29,099 bases of DNA from CAYVMN01 sp043808585 (GTDB lineage Bacteria; Desulfobacterota; DSM-4660; Desulfatiglandales; Desulfatiglandaceae): assembly GCA_043808585.1 (NCBI GenBank), contig JAZDES010000114.1:1-29099 (forward strand). The letters run 5' to 3'. Of the stretch, positions 8,419 to 16,902 are shown one piece after another; positions within the stretch are counted from its first letter, which is position 1; every line of letters begins with the position of its first letter. The position numbers were made by a program, and so were the translations under genes. Below the pieces are notes generated by a model. The model did no database searches, was not told the DNA's origin, and saw only the letters and a program-made list of their open reading frames with translations.

Positions 8419-8493
8419 ATGGGGAAGACGGGAGGAAAAAGGTCTTCTTATCCTCACTTCGGACTTCTGACCTATGTTTTCCGTCTTCCGTTC

Positions 8494-8568
8494 TGGGGTG
8501 TCGTCAAGTGGTAAGACACGGGCCTTTGGAGCCCGCATTCGGAGGTTCGAATCCTCCCACCCCAGCCA
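8494..8568 (+). tRNA. tRNA-Gln (anticodon TTG)
   Basis: A complete cloverleaf is visible. The acceptor stem TGGGGTG (8494-8500) pairs with CACCCCA (8558-8564); G8565 is the discriminator and CCA is encoded at 8566-8568. The D arm is GTC/GAC. The anticodon stem CGGGC/GCCCG (8519-8523, 8531-8535) encloses CTTTGGA with anticodon TTG at 8526-8528. The T arm GGAGG/CCTCC encloses TTCGAAT. It sits between ispE and prs. The ispE-tRNA spacer holds a 9-base inverted repeat, GGAAGACGG at 8423-8431 and CCGTCTTCC at 8481-8489. Confidence 0.97.
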
Positions 8569-8599
8569 GTTGATAGACCGTTGGCTTTGAGCTGTGAGG

Positions 8600-9547
8600 A
8601 TGCCGTTGGAACTGGAAATGAAGCTGTTTGGTGGAACCTCAAGTACGGCGTTGGTGCTTGAGGTATGCGACTATATTGGTATTGAACCTGGGAAGATTAG
8701 CGCCAAGACATTTAGCGACGGAGAAACCCAGGTGGAAATCCGTGAAAATATCAGGGGCCGGGATGTGTTTGTTGTCCAATCTACCTGTACGCCGGTCAAT
8801 GACAACCTAATGCAACTTCTAATAATTATGGATGCCCTGAGGAGGGCATCAGCCAAACGTATAACAGCTGTGATCCCTTATTACGGTTATAGTCGGCAAG
8901 ATCGAAAGGTCAAGCCGCGGGTCCCGATCAGTGCAAAGCTTGTTGCAGACCTAATCACCGTCGCAGGGGCGCACAGGGTTGTTTCCATAGACCTTCATGC
9001 AGGACAGATCCAGGGCTACTTTAACATCCCGGTAGACAATATCTTTGCCGCTCCCGTTTTGTTGAAATATATACGGGATAACCTCCAAGACCGCTTGGTT
9101 ATCGTCTCGCCTGATGCCGGGGGAGTGGAAAGGGCTCGCGCCTTTGCCAAACGCCTTAATACATCCTTGGCCATCATAGACAAGAGGCGTGAGTCTCCAA
9201 ACGTGGCAGAGGCGATGAATATTATTGGAGAGGTAAAAGACAAGACCGCTATTATACTTGATGATATGGTCGATACCGCAGGTACGTTGACCCAGGCCGC
9301 TGGTGCGCTGAAGGATAGAGGCGCATCAGGAATCCATGCCTGCTGCACTCATCCTGTCCTTTCAGGCCCTGCCATTGAAAGGATCGAGGCCTCACCCATC
9401 AATAGCCTTGTCGTAACCAATACAATCCCCTTGAACGATAAGGCCAGAAATTCCAAGAAGATCGTGTGCCTATCGGTTGCGGAACTCCTCGGGGAGACCA
9501 TCAAGAGGATTCACGCTTCTAATTCAGTCAGCACGTTATTCGTCTAA
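8600..9547 (+). CDS. prs: Ribose-phosphate pyrophosphokinase (PRPP synthase)
   Basis: It transfers pyrophosphate from ATP to ribose 5-phosphate, making PRPP for purine, pyrimidine, histidine, tryptophan and NAD synthesis. The class I enzyme signature is present: FSDGETQVEI, the flexible loop YYGYSRQDRK, SIDLHAGQIQGYF with D131 and H133, and the PRPP loop DDMVDTAGT near residue 220. ATG 8600 gives 315 residues, the usual length. An in-frame ATG at 8618 (MKLFGGTSS, 309 residues) is equally compatible with the family and neither has a clear ribosome site. It follows tRNA-Gln by 31 bases and precedes rplY, the conserved prs-ctc-pth order. Confidence 0.96.
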   Translation: MPLELEMKLFGGTSSTALVLEVCDYIGIEPGKISAKTFSDGETQVEIRENIRGRDVFVVQSTCTPVNDNLMQLLIIMDALRRASAKRITAVIPYYGYSRQDRKVKPRVPISAKLVADLITVAGAHRVVSIDLHAGQIQGYFNIPVDNIFAAPVLLKYIRDNLQDRLVIVSPDAGGVERARAFAKRLNTSLAIIDKRRESPNVAEAMNIIGEVKDKTAIILDDMVDTAGTLTQAAGALKDRGASGIHACCTHPVLSGPAIERIEASPINSLVVTNTIPLNDKARNSKKIVCLSVAELLGETIKRIHASNSVSTLFV

Positions 9548-9624
9548 TTGAAGGGAGGAGAAGGCCCCAGAATACGTAACGTTTACTACTTTGTGAAAAA
9601 TTTTATTAATTCCGGAGGTAACAA

Positions 9625-10281
9625 ATGGCCCAGCAAGTGCTTGCTGCCCGAGTAAGAATGAGCAAAGGAAAAGGGATGGCTAGAAAACTCAGAGAGAACA
9701 ATCAGATCCCTGCTATCTTTTATGGCCCCAATACTGAACCGATCATGTTAACGGTGGATTATCCTGAAATTGAGAAGCTGGTTAAACAGGGAGCAGGGGG
9801 CGAGAATGTAATCTTGGATCTCGAAGTAACATCGGAGCAAGGGATTGAGACGCGAAAGGCCATCTTGAAGGAACTTCAAGTTTCCCCTATCAAGGACAAT
9901 TTTGTTCATGCCGATTTTTACGAGATCAGCATGGACAAAGAAATCACCGTTGATATTCCAATCCGCCTTATGAACACTCCGTTAGGGGTGGCAAAGGGGG
10001 GTGGGATATTGCAACATATCACAAGGGAGCTGACCGTCTCTTGCCTGCCCGGCCGCTTGATAGATTCGCTGGATGTGGATGTATCCCACCTGGAGATCGG
10101 AGATTCCATACACGTCAAGGACATTGAACTGCCAGAGGGGATCACCTCAACAGAAGAGGGAGATCTGACGGTGGCCATAGTTGCTGCTCCTGCCATCAAG
10201 GCTGCGGAGGGCGAAGCGGAAGGGGTTGAGGAGGAGATTGAGGAAAAGGCAAAGGAAGAAAGCGACGGAGCCGGAATCTGA
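9625..10281 (+). CDS. rplY: Ribosomal protein bL25, long CTC form
   Basis: It binds 5S rRNA in the large subunit. The start at 9625 has a good GGAGG site. The 218 residues include the N-terminal L25 beta-barrel (about 1-95, with GKGMARKLRENNQIPAIFYG) and the C-terminal TL5/CTC domain (about 100-190, LPGRLIDSLDVDVSHLEIGD). An acidic Glu/Lys tail follows from about 195. This two-domain form is related to the Bacillus general-stress protein Ctc and is longer than the one-domain protein of E. coli. It lies between prs and pth, as in many bacteria. Confidence 0.96.
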   Translation: MAQQVLAARVRMSKGKGMARKLRENNQIPAIFYGPNTEPIMLTVDYPEIEKLVKQGAGGENVILDLEVTSEQGIETRKAILKELQVSPIKDNFVHADFYEISMDKEITVDIPIRLMNTPLGVAKGGGILQHITRELTVSCLPGRLIDSLDVDVSHLEIGDSIHVKDIELPEGITSTEEGDLTVAIVAAPAIKAAEGEAEGVEEEIEEKAKEESDGAGI

Positions 10282-10405
10282 AGATTCCTAAATTATCGTG
10301 AGTTCTTTCGCCAGCCGCCATTCAGGGAGCCTAGGCCCTGTATGGTGATTTTGATCTTTGTAACACTCACCGTTAAGAGAAAGGGGGTGAAGGCAGCCTC
10401 AAACA

Positions 10406-10996
10406 GTGTACTTGATCGTTGGCCTCGGCAATCCCGGATCGCAATACAGGCATACAAGGCATAACATAGGTTTTAGGGTAATCGACCTATGGGGCCAAAA
10501 TCTGGGGGTACGCCTTAGGTACCGGCGCTTTCAATCAAGAAATATATTGACGAGTTTTCGACAAACGAGGGTCATGCTTCTTTGCCCTCTAACCTTTATG
10601 AACCAGAGTGGCAAGTCTGTAAGGGCCTGTGTCGATTTTTATGATCTAGAGAGTAGAGATGTCTTGGTCATCTTTGACGACGTTGATCTCCCGGTGGGGA
10701 GGATAAAGGTTGCCAGAAATGGCGGTGCCGGGGGACACAAAGGTGTGTTATCCATCATCCATCATCTGGGTAGCACGGAATTTCCTCGCATCAGAGTAGG
10801 CATAGGACGTCCGCGCTATGGGGAGAGTGTCGAGGATTATGTCCTTGCGCCCTTTTACAGTGGCGAAAAGGAGATTATGGAAAGGGTAGTCCAGGTGGCA
10901 GTTCAAGCATGCGAATTGTTTGTTTCAGAGGGGATTGAATCGGCAATGAACCGAATCAATTGTCAAAATTTAGCAAATGAGGAGGAAAAAATCTGA
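10406..10996 (+). CDS. pth: Peptidyl-tRNA hydrolase
   Basis: It releases peptides from peptidyl-tRNA that has dropped off ribosomes. GTG 10406 is the only start that keeps the conserved beginning YLIVGLGNPGSQYRHTRHNIG; a GGGGGTG sequence lies 16 bases upstream, farther than normal. Catalytic His19 and Asn9 are present, as are FMNQSGKSV, FDDVDLPVGRIKVARNGGAGG and HLGSTEFPRIRVGIG. The 196 residues are the usual length. The stop overlaps the hppA start by one base (TGATG), so hppA is probably translationally coupled. The spacer upstream (10282-10405) holds a short CAGGG/CCCTG stem but no clear promoter. Confidence 0.96.
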   Translation: MYLIVGLGNPGSQYRHTRHNIGFRVIDLWGQNLGVRLRYRRFQSRNILTSFRQTRVMLLCPLTFMNQSGKSVRACVDFYDLESRDVLVIFDDVDLPVGRIKVARNGGAGGHKGVLSIIHHLGSTEFPRIRVGIGRPRYGESVEDYVLAPFYSGEKEIMERVVQVAVQACELFVSEGIESAMNRINCQNLANEEEKI

Positions 10997-13068
10997 TGCA
11001 GGGATTAACCGTTTACGCCCCGTTCTTGGGGATCTTGAGTCTGATTATTGCATTTTTGATTTATGGGTACGTCAAAAGACAGCCCAACGGCTCCGAGATG
11101 ATGAAAAAACTAGAGGGAATGATTCATGAGGGAGCTATGGCATTCCTGAGAAAGGAGTATTCCATTCTGGTTGTTTTTATAGCCGCCGTGTTCTTGCTTC
11201 TGGGGTTGCTGCTTGGGGAGTGGAGGACATCCATTGCCTTTGTAACCGGTGCTTTCTGCTCTATGTTGGCAGGCTTTTCTGGCATGAGCGCCGCAACACG
11301 GGGGAACTCTCGAACAGCAGAAGCCGCAAACAAATCGGGCCAGGCCAAGGCCCTGAACATATCCTATTTTTCAGGCTCTGTCATGGGGTTGGCCGTGGCC
11401 GGACTCGGTCTTCTGGGGCTGGGATTCTGGTTCTGGTATTACGGGGGCGACCCGACGACTGCCAAGTATATTAACGGCTTTGCCATGGGCGCAAGCTCCA
11501 TTGCCCTGTTTGCCCGTGTGGGTGGAGGCGTCTATACAAAGGCGGCGGACGTTGGTGCTGACCTGGTTGGTAAGGTGGAAGCAGGCATCCCAGAAGATGA
11601 CCCGAGAAATCCCGGAGTTATCGCCGACAATGTCGGGGACAATGTAGGTGATATCGCAGGGATGGGGGCCGATATCTTTGAATCCTTTGTGGGTTCCGTT
11701 GTTGCCACCGTTGCTATCGGAGCCACTATGGCCATAAACACACCAGAGGCCCTTGCGGCGTTTGTCAAGGCATTCCCGGTGCTGGAAGGCATGTCTGCCA
11801 CGGCCATTAAGCTAAAATACATGGCCATGCCCATTTTGGTTGTCATGGCCGGAATGCTCAGTTCATTCGTAGGTGTGTTTTCCATCAAGGCCTTCCAGAG
11901 GGGGGACCCTGCAGGGGCACTCAGGTATACCACTTTTGTGGCTGCGGCCATCTTTGTCATTCTGACCATTATTGTTACCAAGAGCCTTGGCATGCCGATG
12001 GGCGCCTTTTGGGCCGTATCTTCCGGGCTCCTGTGCGGGATTGCCATTGGTCTTCTTGCAGAATATTACACATCCGGACCACCTATCCGTCGTATTGCAG
12101 AGCAATCCAAGACCGGTCCTGCCACCGTTATAATTGCTGGCCTTGCTGTGGGCATGCAATCCACTTATCTCCCCATCCTCGGTATCTGCGTGGCCACGTT
12201 TATTGGCTATCAGACTGCCGGGATTTATGGCATAGGCCTTTCTGCGGTGGGTATGCTGGCTACGGTCGGTGCCACCATGACGGTGGACGCCTATGGCCCC
12301 ATTGCAGACAATGCAGGCGGTATCTCGGAGATGTCGGGCCTCGGACCTGAGACCAGGAAGATTACCGATAGCCTTGACGCCCTAGGTAATACCACGGCCG
12401 CCATCGGGAAGGGGTTTGCTATTGGTTCTGCGGCCTTGACCGCCCTTGCACTCTTTGTTGCCTTTACACAGGCCGCAGGCCTTAAGCAGGTCCTTATCGA
12501 TAACCCCCTGGTGGTGATCGGTCTGTTTATTGGTGCTATGGTCCCCATGGTCTGCGCTGCCATGACGATGACATCTGTAGGTAAGGCCGCTTTTAGTATC
12601 GTTGAGGAGATTCGTCGCCAGTTCCGGGAGATCCCCGGACTTCTGGAAGGAAAAGAGGGCGTTGAGCCCGACTCGAAGACATGTGTTTCCATCGCCACGA
12701 CTTCCGCCCTGAAGCAGATGGTGGCCCCCGGGCTCGTTGCCGTTCTTACCCCCGTTGCCGTTGGGTTCCTGTTAGGTAAAGAGACCCTTGGGGGTGTGCT
12801 CTTGGGCGCCACGGTCATGGGCGCGTTTCTGGCGCTTTTTATGGCCAATGGCGGCGGTGCCTGGGACAATGCGAAGAAGTGGATCGAAGAAGGCAACTTG
12901 GGCGGAAAAGGTTCTGCTAACCACAAGGCCGCCGTGGTAGGAGATACGGTCGGTGATCCGTTCAAGGACACCTCAGGTCCAGCCATGAACATCTTGATCA
13001 AATTGATGGCAGTGGTTTCACTGGTTATTGCACCGACCCTACCGGTAGCTGGTCTTTTCTTGGGCTAG
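10996..13068 (+). CDS. hppA: K+-dependent ion-pumping membrane pyrophosphatase
   Basis: It couples pyrophosphate hydrolysis to H+ or Na+ export. The 690 residues contain about 16 membrane helices. The pyrophosphate-binding motif DVGADLVGKVEAGIPEDDP and the acidic loop DNVGDNVGDIAGMGADIFES are intact, as are a second acidic motif (DNAGGISEM) and a third near the C-terminus (DTVGDPFKDTSGP). In the GNTTAAIGKG segment, Ala468 and Gly471 occupy the positions that are Lys and Thr in K+-independent enzymes, so K+ dependence is predicted. The pumped ion cannot be told from what I can see. GAGGAGG near the end of pth is its ribosome site. Such pumps conserve energy from PPi and are common in anaerobes. 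Confidence 0.96.
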   Translation: MQGLTVYAPFLGILSLIIAFLIYGYVKRQPNGSEMMKKLEGMIHEGAMAFLRKEYSILVVFIAAVFLLLGLLLGEWRTSIAFVTGAFCSMLAGFSGMSAATRGNSRTAEAANKSGQAKALNISYFSGSVMGLAVAGLGLLGLGFWFWYYGGDPTTAKYINGFAMGASSIALFARVGGGVYTKAADVGADLVGKVEAGIPEDDPRNPGVIADNVGDNVGDIAGMGADIFESFVGSVVATVAIGATMAINTPEALAAFVKAFPVLEGMSATAIKLKYMAMPILVVMAGMLSSFVGVFSIKAFQRGDPAGALRYTTFVAAAIFVILTIIVTKSLGMPMGAFWAVSSGLLCGIAIGLLAEYYTSGPPIRRIAEQSKTGPATVIIAGLAVGMQSTYLPILGICVATFIGYQTAGIYGIGLSAVGMLATVGATMTVDAYGPIADNAGGISEMSGLGPETRKITDSLDALGNTTAAIGKGFAIGSAALTALALFVAFTQAAGLKQVLIDNPLVVIGLFIGAMVPMVCAAMTMTSVGKAAFSIVEEIRRQFREIPGLLEGKEGVEPDSKTCVSIATTSALKQMVAPGLVAVLTPVAVGFLLGKETLGGVLLGATVMGAFLALFMANGGGAWDNAKKWIEEGNLGGKGSANHKAAVVGDTVGDPFKDTSGPAMNILIKLMAVVSLVIAPTLPVAGLFLG

Positions 13069-13106
13069 AGGAATTAGTAAGAAAGTAAGGGTAATTAAGA
13101 AATTTA

Positions 13107-13174
13107 GGGGGATGCGGGATGATGGAGCGGAAAAAAGCCGAGGGACTTTCCGCACCATCATCGCCGCGTTCCCT
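13107..13174. terminator. Long imperfect hairpin between hppA and carD
   Basis: The core arms GATGATGG-A-GCGGAAA (13118-13133) and TTTCCGC-A-CCATCATC (13147-13162) pair with a single A/A mismatch around a 13-base loop. Outside one bulged G the stem continues with GCGG/CCGC and a run of G-C and wobble pairs to 13107/13174, about 26 pairs in all. No T-run follows on either strand, so it is not a textbook intrinsic terminator. It may end hppA transcription, stabilise the mRNA 3' end or act as a processing site. Confidence 0.45.
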
Positions 13175-13206
13175 CTAACAAATACCGATAGATAATGGGG
13201 GTTCAA

Positions 13207-13686
13207 ATGTTTAAGGTAGGTGATTTGGCTGTTTATCCTGCCCACGGCGTTGGCCTCATTGAAAGGATTGAAACGCAGGAGGTCTCGGGTTTCCAGCAGG
13301 ACTTTTTTATCATGCGAATCCTTAATAGTAACATGACCATTATGATCCCTACCAATAATGTTAATAATGTTGGGCTGAGAGATATCATCTCTAAAACCGA
13401 GATTCCTAAGCTTTACTCCATTCTCGAAAGGAGGGATGTGACCCTTGACAGCCAGACCTGGAATCGTCGCTACCGTGAATATATGGATAAGATTAAGACT
13501 GGATCTGTCTTTGAGGTTGCCGAGGTATATCGGGATCTATTGATATTGAGGCTGGAAAAGGAGCTCTCCTTTGGAGAGAGAAAGATGCTGGATACGGCCA
13601 GGGCACTCTTGGTCAAAGAGATATCTCTTTCCAAGAACGTTGGTGAAGAACAGGTAGAGAAGGACCTTGATAGGATGTTTTCTTGA
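13207..13686 (+). CDS. carD: CarD/CdnL-family RNA polymerase-binding regulator
   Basis: Start 13207 is preferred over the in-frame ATG 13195 because GGGGG lies five bases upstream and MFKVGDLAVYPAHGVG is the usual family start. The 159 residues consist of the N-terminal RNA-polymerase interaction (Tudor-like) domain (about 1-62) and a helical DNA-binding domain. Trp85 (in SQTWNRRY) corresponds to the tryptophan that wedges the upstream edge of the promoter bubble in mycobacterial CarD. These proteins stabilise open promoter complexes, notably at rRNA genes. A position just before rluD and rho is frequent in deltaproteobacteria. Confidence 0.93.
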   Translation: MFKVGDLAVYPAHGVGLIERIETQEVSGFQQDFFIMRILNSNMTIMIPTNNVNNVGLRDIISKTEIPKLYSILERRDVTLDSQTWNRRYREYMDKIKTGSVFEVAEVYRDLLILRLEKELSFGERKMLDTARALLVKEISLSKNVGEEQVEKDLDRMFS

Positions 13687-13737
13687 AAAAAATGCGACCT
13701 GTGCCGTTAAGTTGAAAACCATGCAGATTAAGTAGAC

Positions 13738-14757
13738 ATGGGCCACGATTCAGAGAGGACATTTTTCTATGAGTTCCCCGAAAGCATCCCGCAGGTTCGA
13801 TTAGATCTCTTTCTCTTTGCCCAATCAATGGGCCTGTCACGATCAAAGATACAGGCCCTAATAAAGAACGGGGATGTAAGGATAAACGACTGTTGTTCCA
13901 AGCCCAGCCACAGGTTGAAGGCAGGCGACCGTGTCTCTCTCTCAATCCCTTCCCTCCCGACCCGGATTCTTGAACCTGAGGCGGTAGAATTTGGAATTAT
14001 CCACGAGGATGAGTCAATAATTATCGTAAACAAGCCCCCAGGCCTAGTAGTTCACCCTGCCCCTGGTCACTTTAAGGGGACGCTGGTCCATGGGTTGCTT
14101 CAACACTGTCGGGATCTCTCGACTATAGGCGGTGAACTCAGACCGGGAGTTGTTCATCGGCTGGATAAGGATACCTCTGGGGTCATGGTTGTTGCTAAGA
14201 GTGACCGGGCCCACAGTCAACTTACACGGCAATTCAAGTCGGGCAAGGTGAAAAAGGAATATGTTGCACTGGTGCACGGTAAAATCAAGGGGGAAAAGGG
14301 GGAAATTGATCTTTCTATTGCGCGACATCCTAGGAAGAGAAAGGAGATGTCGGTCACTCATACCGGGGGAAGGCGAGCAATAACAATATGGGAGAAAATT
14401 GAAGAATTCCAAAGCGGTTTTTCTCTTCTCAAGATCTCCTTAAGGACAGGAAGGACGCACCAGATCCGAGTGCATCTTAGCCACAGGGGACATCCTGTCG
14501 CTGGAGACCCAGTCTACGGATATGGCCGTAAGTCGTCGAAAAAAATCCCGTTTTTTAAAAAAGGGCTTTTACCCCCCCTAGATAGGCAGATGCTTCATTC
14601 AAGACTCTTGGGCATCACTCACCCAGATAAAGGGGCCTACATGGAATTTGAGGCGCCCCTTGCCGTGGATATGGAACGTGTGTTGAACTATCTAAGGATG
14701 GCGGACTTAAAGGCCGAGGCGACAAAGGGCTTGACATTGGGAGAAAAAGGACTATAG
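13738..14757 (+). CDS. rluD: 23S rRNA pseudouridine synthase, RluD family
   Basis: It isomerises uridines to pseudouridine in RNA; RluD itself modifies helix 69 of 23S rRNA. An S4 RNA-binding domain occupies about 18-78 (LFLFAQSMGLSRSKIQALIKNG begins the fold). The catalytic domain has the motif GVVHRLDKDTSGVMVVAK with nucleophile Asp143, then LKTGRTHQIRVH-like LRTGRTHQIRVHL and GDPVYG. The 339 residues match the usual length. ATG 13738 has no evident ribosome site. Assignment to RluD rather than RluC or RluA rests on the S4 domain and general similarity. The last 30 bases contain a candidate promoter for rho. Confidence 0.92.
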   Translation: MGHDSERTFFYEFPESIPQVRLDLFLFAQSMGLSRSKIQALIKNGDVRINDCCSKPSHRLKAGDRVSLSIPSLPTRILEPEAVEFGIIHEDESIIIVNKPPGLVVHPAPGHFKGTLVHGLLQHCRDLSTIGGELRPGVVHRLDKDTSGVMVVAKSDRAHSQLTRQFKSGKVKKEYVALVHGKIKGEKGEIDLSIARHPRKRKEMSVTHTGGRRAITIWEKIEEFQSGFSLLKISLRTGRTHQIRVHLSHRGHPVAGDPVYGYGRKSSKKIPFFKKGLLPPLDRQMLHSRLLGITHPDKGAYMEFEAPLAVDMERVLNYLRMADLKAEATKGLTLGEKGL

Positions 14758-14758
14758 T
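14731..14758 (+). promoter_or_regulatory. Candidate sigma-70 promoter for rho
   Basis: TTGACA (14731-14736) and TATAGT (14753-14758) are 16 bases apart, matching 11 of 12 consensus positions. The site overlaps the end of rluD. A transcript would start near 14765 and carry about 370 nt of leader before rho. Confidence 0.45.
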
Positions 14759-15137
14759 GGGCTGAGGTGAATTTTCCTGCCTTTTAGAGGATTCGGTAGG
14801 TACCGGATACTAAGCAGACTTCATGATCAACCCTCTGGATTATCTTCTCTAACGCACATAAAGGGGTTACCAAGGTCGACCTCACAGCCAGGTGGAGGTC
14901 ATTATCAACACTTTTCGGCTTTTGCCCATATGCTAGGTCTTATTAGTCGTCTAACAGAATTGAGTTTCGTTGGATCCTTCCCCACATAAATCCGAAAAAA
15001 ATGCCTTTAGAGGAGAGCCGGTAGAATATGAAGTCAAGAATTGTATATTTTCGATAAAAGAGCTTCTTTGCTTTGAAGGAAACAGGACAAATTAGCGATT
15101 TTATAAAACCATAACAAAGATTGTATGGAGATGAGAC
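14758..15137 (+). other. Long noncoding leader region of rho
   Basis: These 380 bases lie between rluD and rho. I see no protein gene above about 10 codons; the short frames at 15001 (MPLEESR) and 15028 (MKSRIVYFR) lack convincing signals. An inverted repeat GACCTC/GAGGTC lies at 14878-14883 and 14895-14900. The second half (about 14990-15130) is AT-rich. Rho genes are often autoregulated through premature termination in the leader, so a leader of this size could serve that role; this is inference. Confidence 0.4.
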
Positions 15138-16385
15138 ATGAACCTCGTGGAACTAAAAAAGATGAGGATAAGTGAGCTTACAAACATGGCGAAGGACTTC
15201 AGCATTGAGGGCGCCTCGGGTATGAGAAAGCAGGATCTTACCTTTGCCTTGCTGCAGGCACACTCTGAACGAAACGGCCTGATATATGGGGCCGGGGTCT
15301 TGGAGATACTCCCGGATGGATTTGGTTTTTTGAGGGCCCCCGATGCCAATTACCTTCCAGGGCCTGATGATATCTACATCTCCCCCTCGCAGATTCGCCG
15401 TTTCAATCTAAGAAAGGGTGACACTATCGAGGGCCAGATTCGACCGCCAAAGGACTCCGAGAGGTATTTTGCCCTCCTAAAGGTGGAGGCCGTGAACCAT
15501 GAAGATCCGGAAGTGGCAAGAGAAAAGATCTTGTTTGACAACCTCACCCCCCTTTACCCCGATGAGAGGGTCAAGCTCGAAACCGTGCCCGACAATTATT
15601 CAACAAGGATAATGGACCTTATGACACCTATTGGAAAGGGGCAGCGAGGGCTGATTGTCGCTTCTCCCAGGACCGGAAAGACCATGCTTCTCCAAAGTAT
15701 TGCCAACAGTGTAACGGCCAATGATAAGAGTATTCATAAAATCGTTCTTCTAATAGATGAAAGGCCTGAGGAAGTAACTGATATGGCTAGATCCGTGGAG
15801 GCTGAAGTCATTAGCTCGACATTTGATGAACCTCCTCAGCGCCACGTTCAGGTGGCGGAGATGGTGATTGAGAAGGCAAAGAGGCTGGTGGAACATAAGC
15901 TTGATGTCCTTATCCTTTTGGACAGTATCACCCGGTTGGCCCGCGCATATAACGCTGTGGTTCCGCCCAGCGGAAAGATCCTCTCCGGTGGCTTGGACTC
16001 CAATGCCCTTCACAAACCCAAACGCTTCTTCGGCGCAGCGAGAAATGTTGAGGAAGGCGGAAGTTTGACGATTATCGCAACGGCCCTTATTGATACGGGA
16101 AGTAGGATGGACGAGGTTATCTTTGAAGAGTTCAAAGGGACCGGAAATATGGAAATCCACCTGGATAGAAAGCTGAGTGACAGGCGTGTCTTCCCATCCA
16201 TAGATATCAATCTCTCAGGCACCAGGAAGGAGGAACTCTTGCTAGATGACGCTGATCTGAATCGCATATGGATACTACGCAAACTGCTGGCCCCCCTGAC
16301 CCCGGTCGATAGCATGGAATTTTTGCTTGATAAGATTAAGGGAACCAAGGATAATAAAGAATTCTTGGCTTCCATGAGCGAATAA
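15138..16385 (+). CDS. rho: Transcription termination factor Rho
   Basis: It is the hexameric RNA-dependent ATPase that ends transcription. The start at 15138 has GGAGATGAG upstream. The 415 residues are close to the E. coli length with no inserted domain. Seen in order: the N-terminal Rho_N helical bundle (LVELKKMRISELTNMAKDF), the RNA-binding cold-shock-like domain with GFGFLR (61-66), Walker A SPRTGKT (176-182) with Lys181, DERPEEVTDM, Walker B VLILLDSITRLARAYN, and the Q/R-loop region GGLDSNALHKPKRFFGAARN. It is followed by rpmE after 28 bases. Confidence 0.98.
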   Translation: MNLVELKKMRISELTNMAKDFSIEGASGMRKQDLTFALLQAHSERNGLIYGAGVLEILPDGFGFLRAPDANYLPGPDDIYISPSQIRRFNLRKGDTIEGQIRPPKDSERYFALLKVEAVNHEDPEVAREKILFDNLTPLYPDERVKLETVPDNYSTRIMDLMTPIGKGQRGLIVASPRTGKTMLLQSIANSVTANDKSIHKIVLLIDERPEEVTDMARSVEAEVISSTFDEPPQRHVQVAEMVIEKAKRLVEHKLDVLILLDSITRLARAYNAVVPPSGKILSGGLDSNALHKPKRFFGAARNVEEGGSLTIIATALIDTGSRMDEVIFEEFKGTGNMEIHLDRKLSDRRVFPSIDINLSGTRKEELLLDDADLNRIWILRKLLAPLTPVDSMEFLLDKIKGTKDNKEFLASMSE

Positions 16386-16413
16386 TCAGGTGTGATGGAA
16401 AGAGGAGAATGAG

Positions 16414-16626
16414 ATGAAGAAAGGAATTCACCCGGAATACTACAAGGCCACTGTTCGCTGCGCATGCGGCAACGAGTTTGAGGCCGGCTCGACCGTAGAG
16501 GAGATAAATGTTGAGATCTGTTCAAAGTGCCATCCCCTTTTTACAGGGAAGCAGAAGCTGGTCGATTCCGCTGGCAAGGTCGAGAGATTCAGAAGGAAGT
16601 ATGCAAAATTCGACAATAAGGTGTAA
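16414..16626 (+). CDS. rpmE: Ribosomal protein bL31, zinc-binding form
   Basis: It is a small protein of the large subunit at the subunit interface. The 70 residues match the family (MKKGIHPEYYKATVRCACGN, then FTGKQKLVDSAGKVERFRRKY). Cys16, Cys18, Cys36 and Cys39 form the zinc-binding set of the C+ form, so it can store zinc; in some bacteria this form is replaced by a zinc-free paralogue under zinc shortage. GAGGAGAA precedes ATG 16414. The rho-rpmE-prfA-prmC order is conserved in many bacteria. Confidence 0.97.
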   Translation: MKKGIHPEYYKATVRCACGNEFEAGSTVEEINVEICSKCHPLFTGKQKLVDSAGKVERFRRKYAKFDNKV

Positions 16627-16902
16627 ATCGCATACGGATCAAAGGCATGAAAATGGAATGGAAACAGGTAAAGTAATGTGTTGCTTGGCCCCTCCATATC
16701 TGAGCCCCTTCCTTTATGTTGAGCAAAAGTGCGGTTGTACTTAGCTTCCCCCCATATTGCTGTCATTCTAAAATATTAATCCATACCTTTTCCCTAAACG
16801 GGGATAGAGGTGCGTGCCTATCACATATCCGGGTGCCTTGGCGCAAGTAGGAGTTGGCCTCAGGGCGCCCATGAAATCCGTGAGAAAAAGAGGACTCAAC
16901 CG

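Noticed and set aside
12291..13001. 236-codon open frame antisense to hppA
   Set aside because: It mirrors the codon pattern of the pyrophosphatase gene and has no recognisable domain.
16810..16902. Upstream extension of the prfA open frame
   Set aside because: The RF1 family start and the AGAGGA ribosome site both support ATG 16903.
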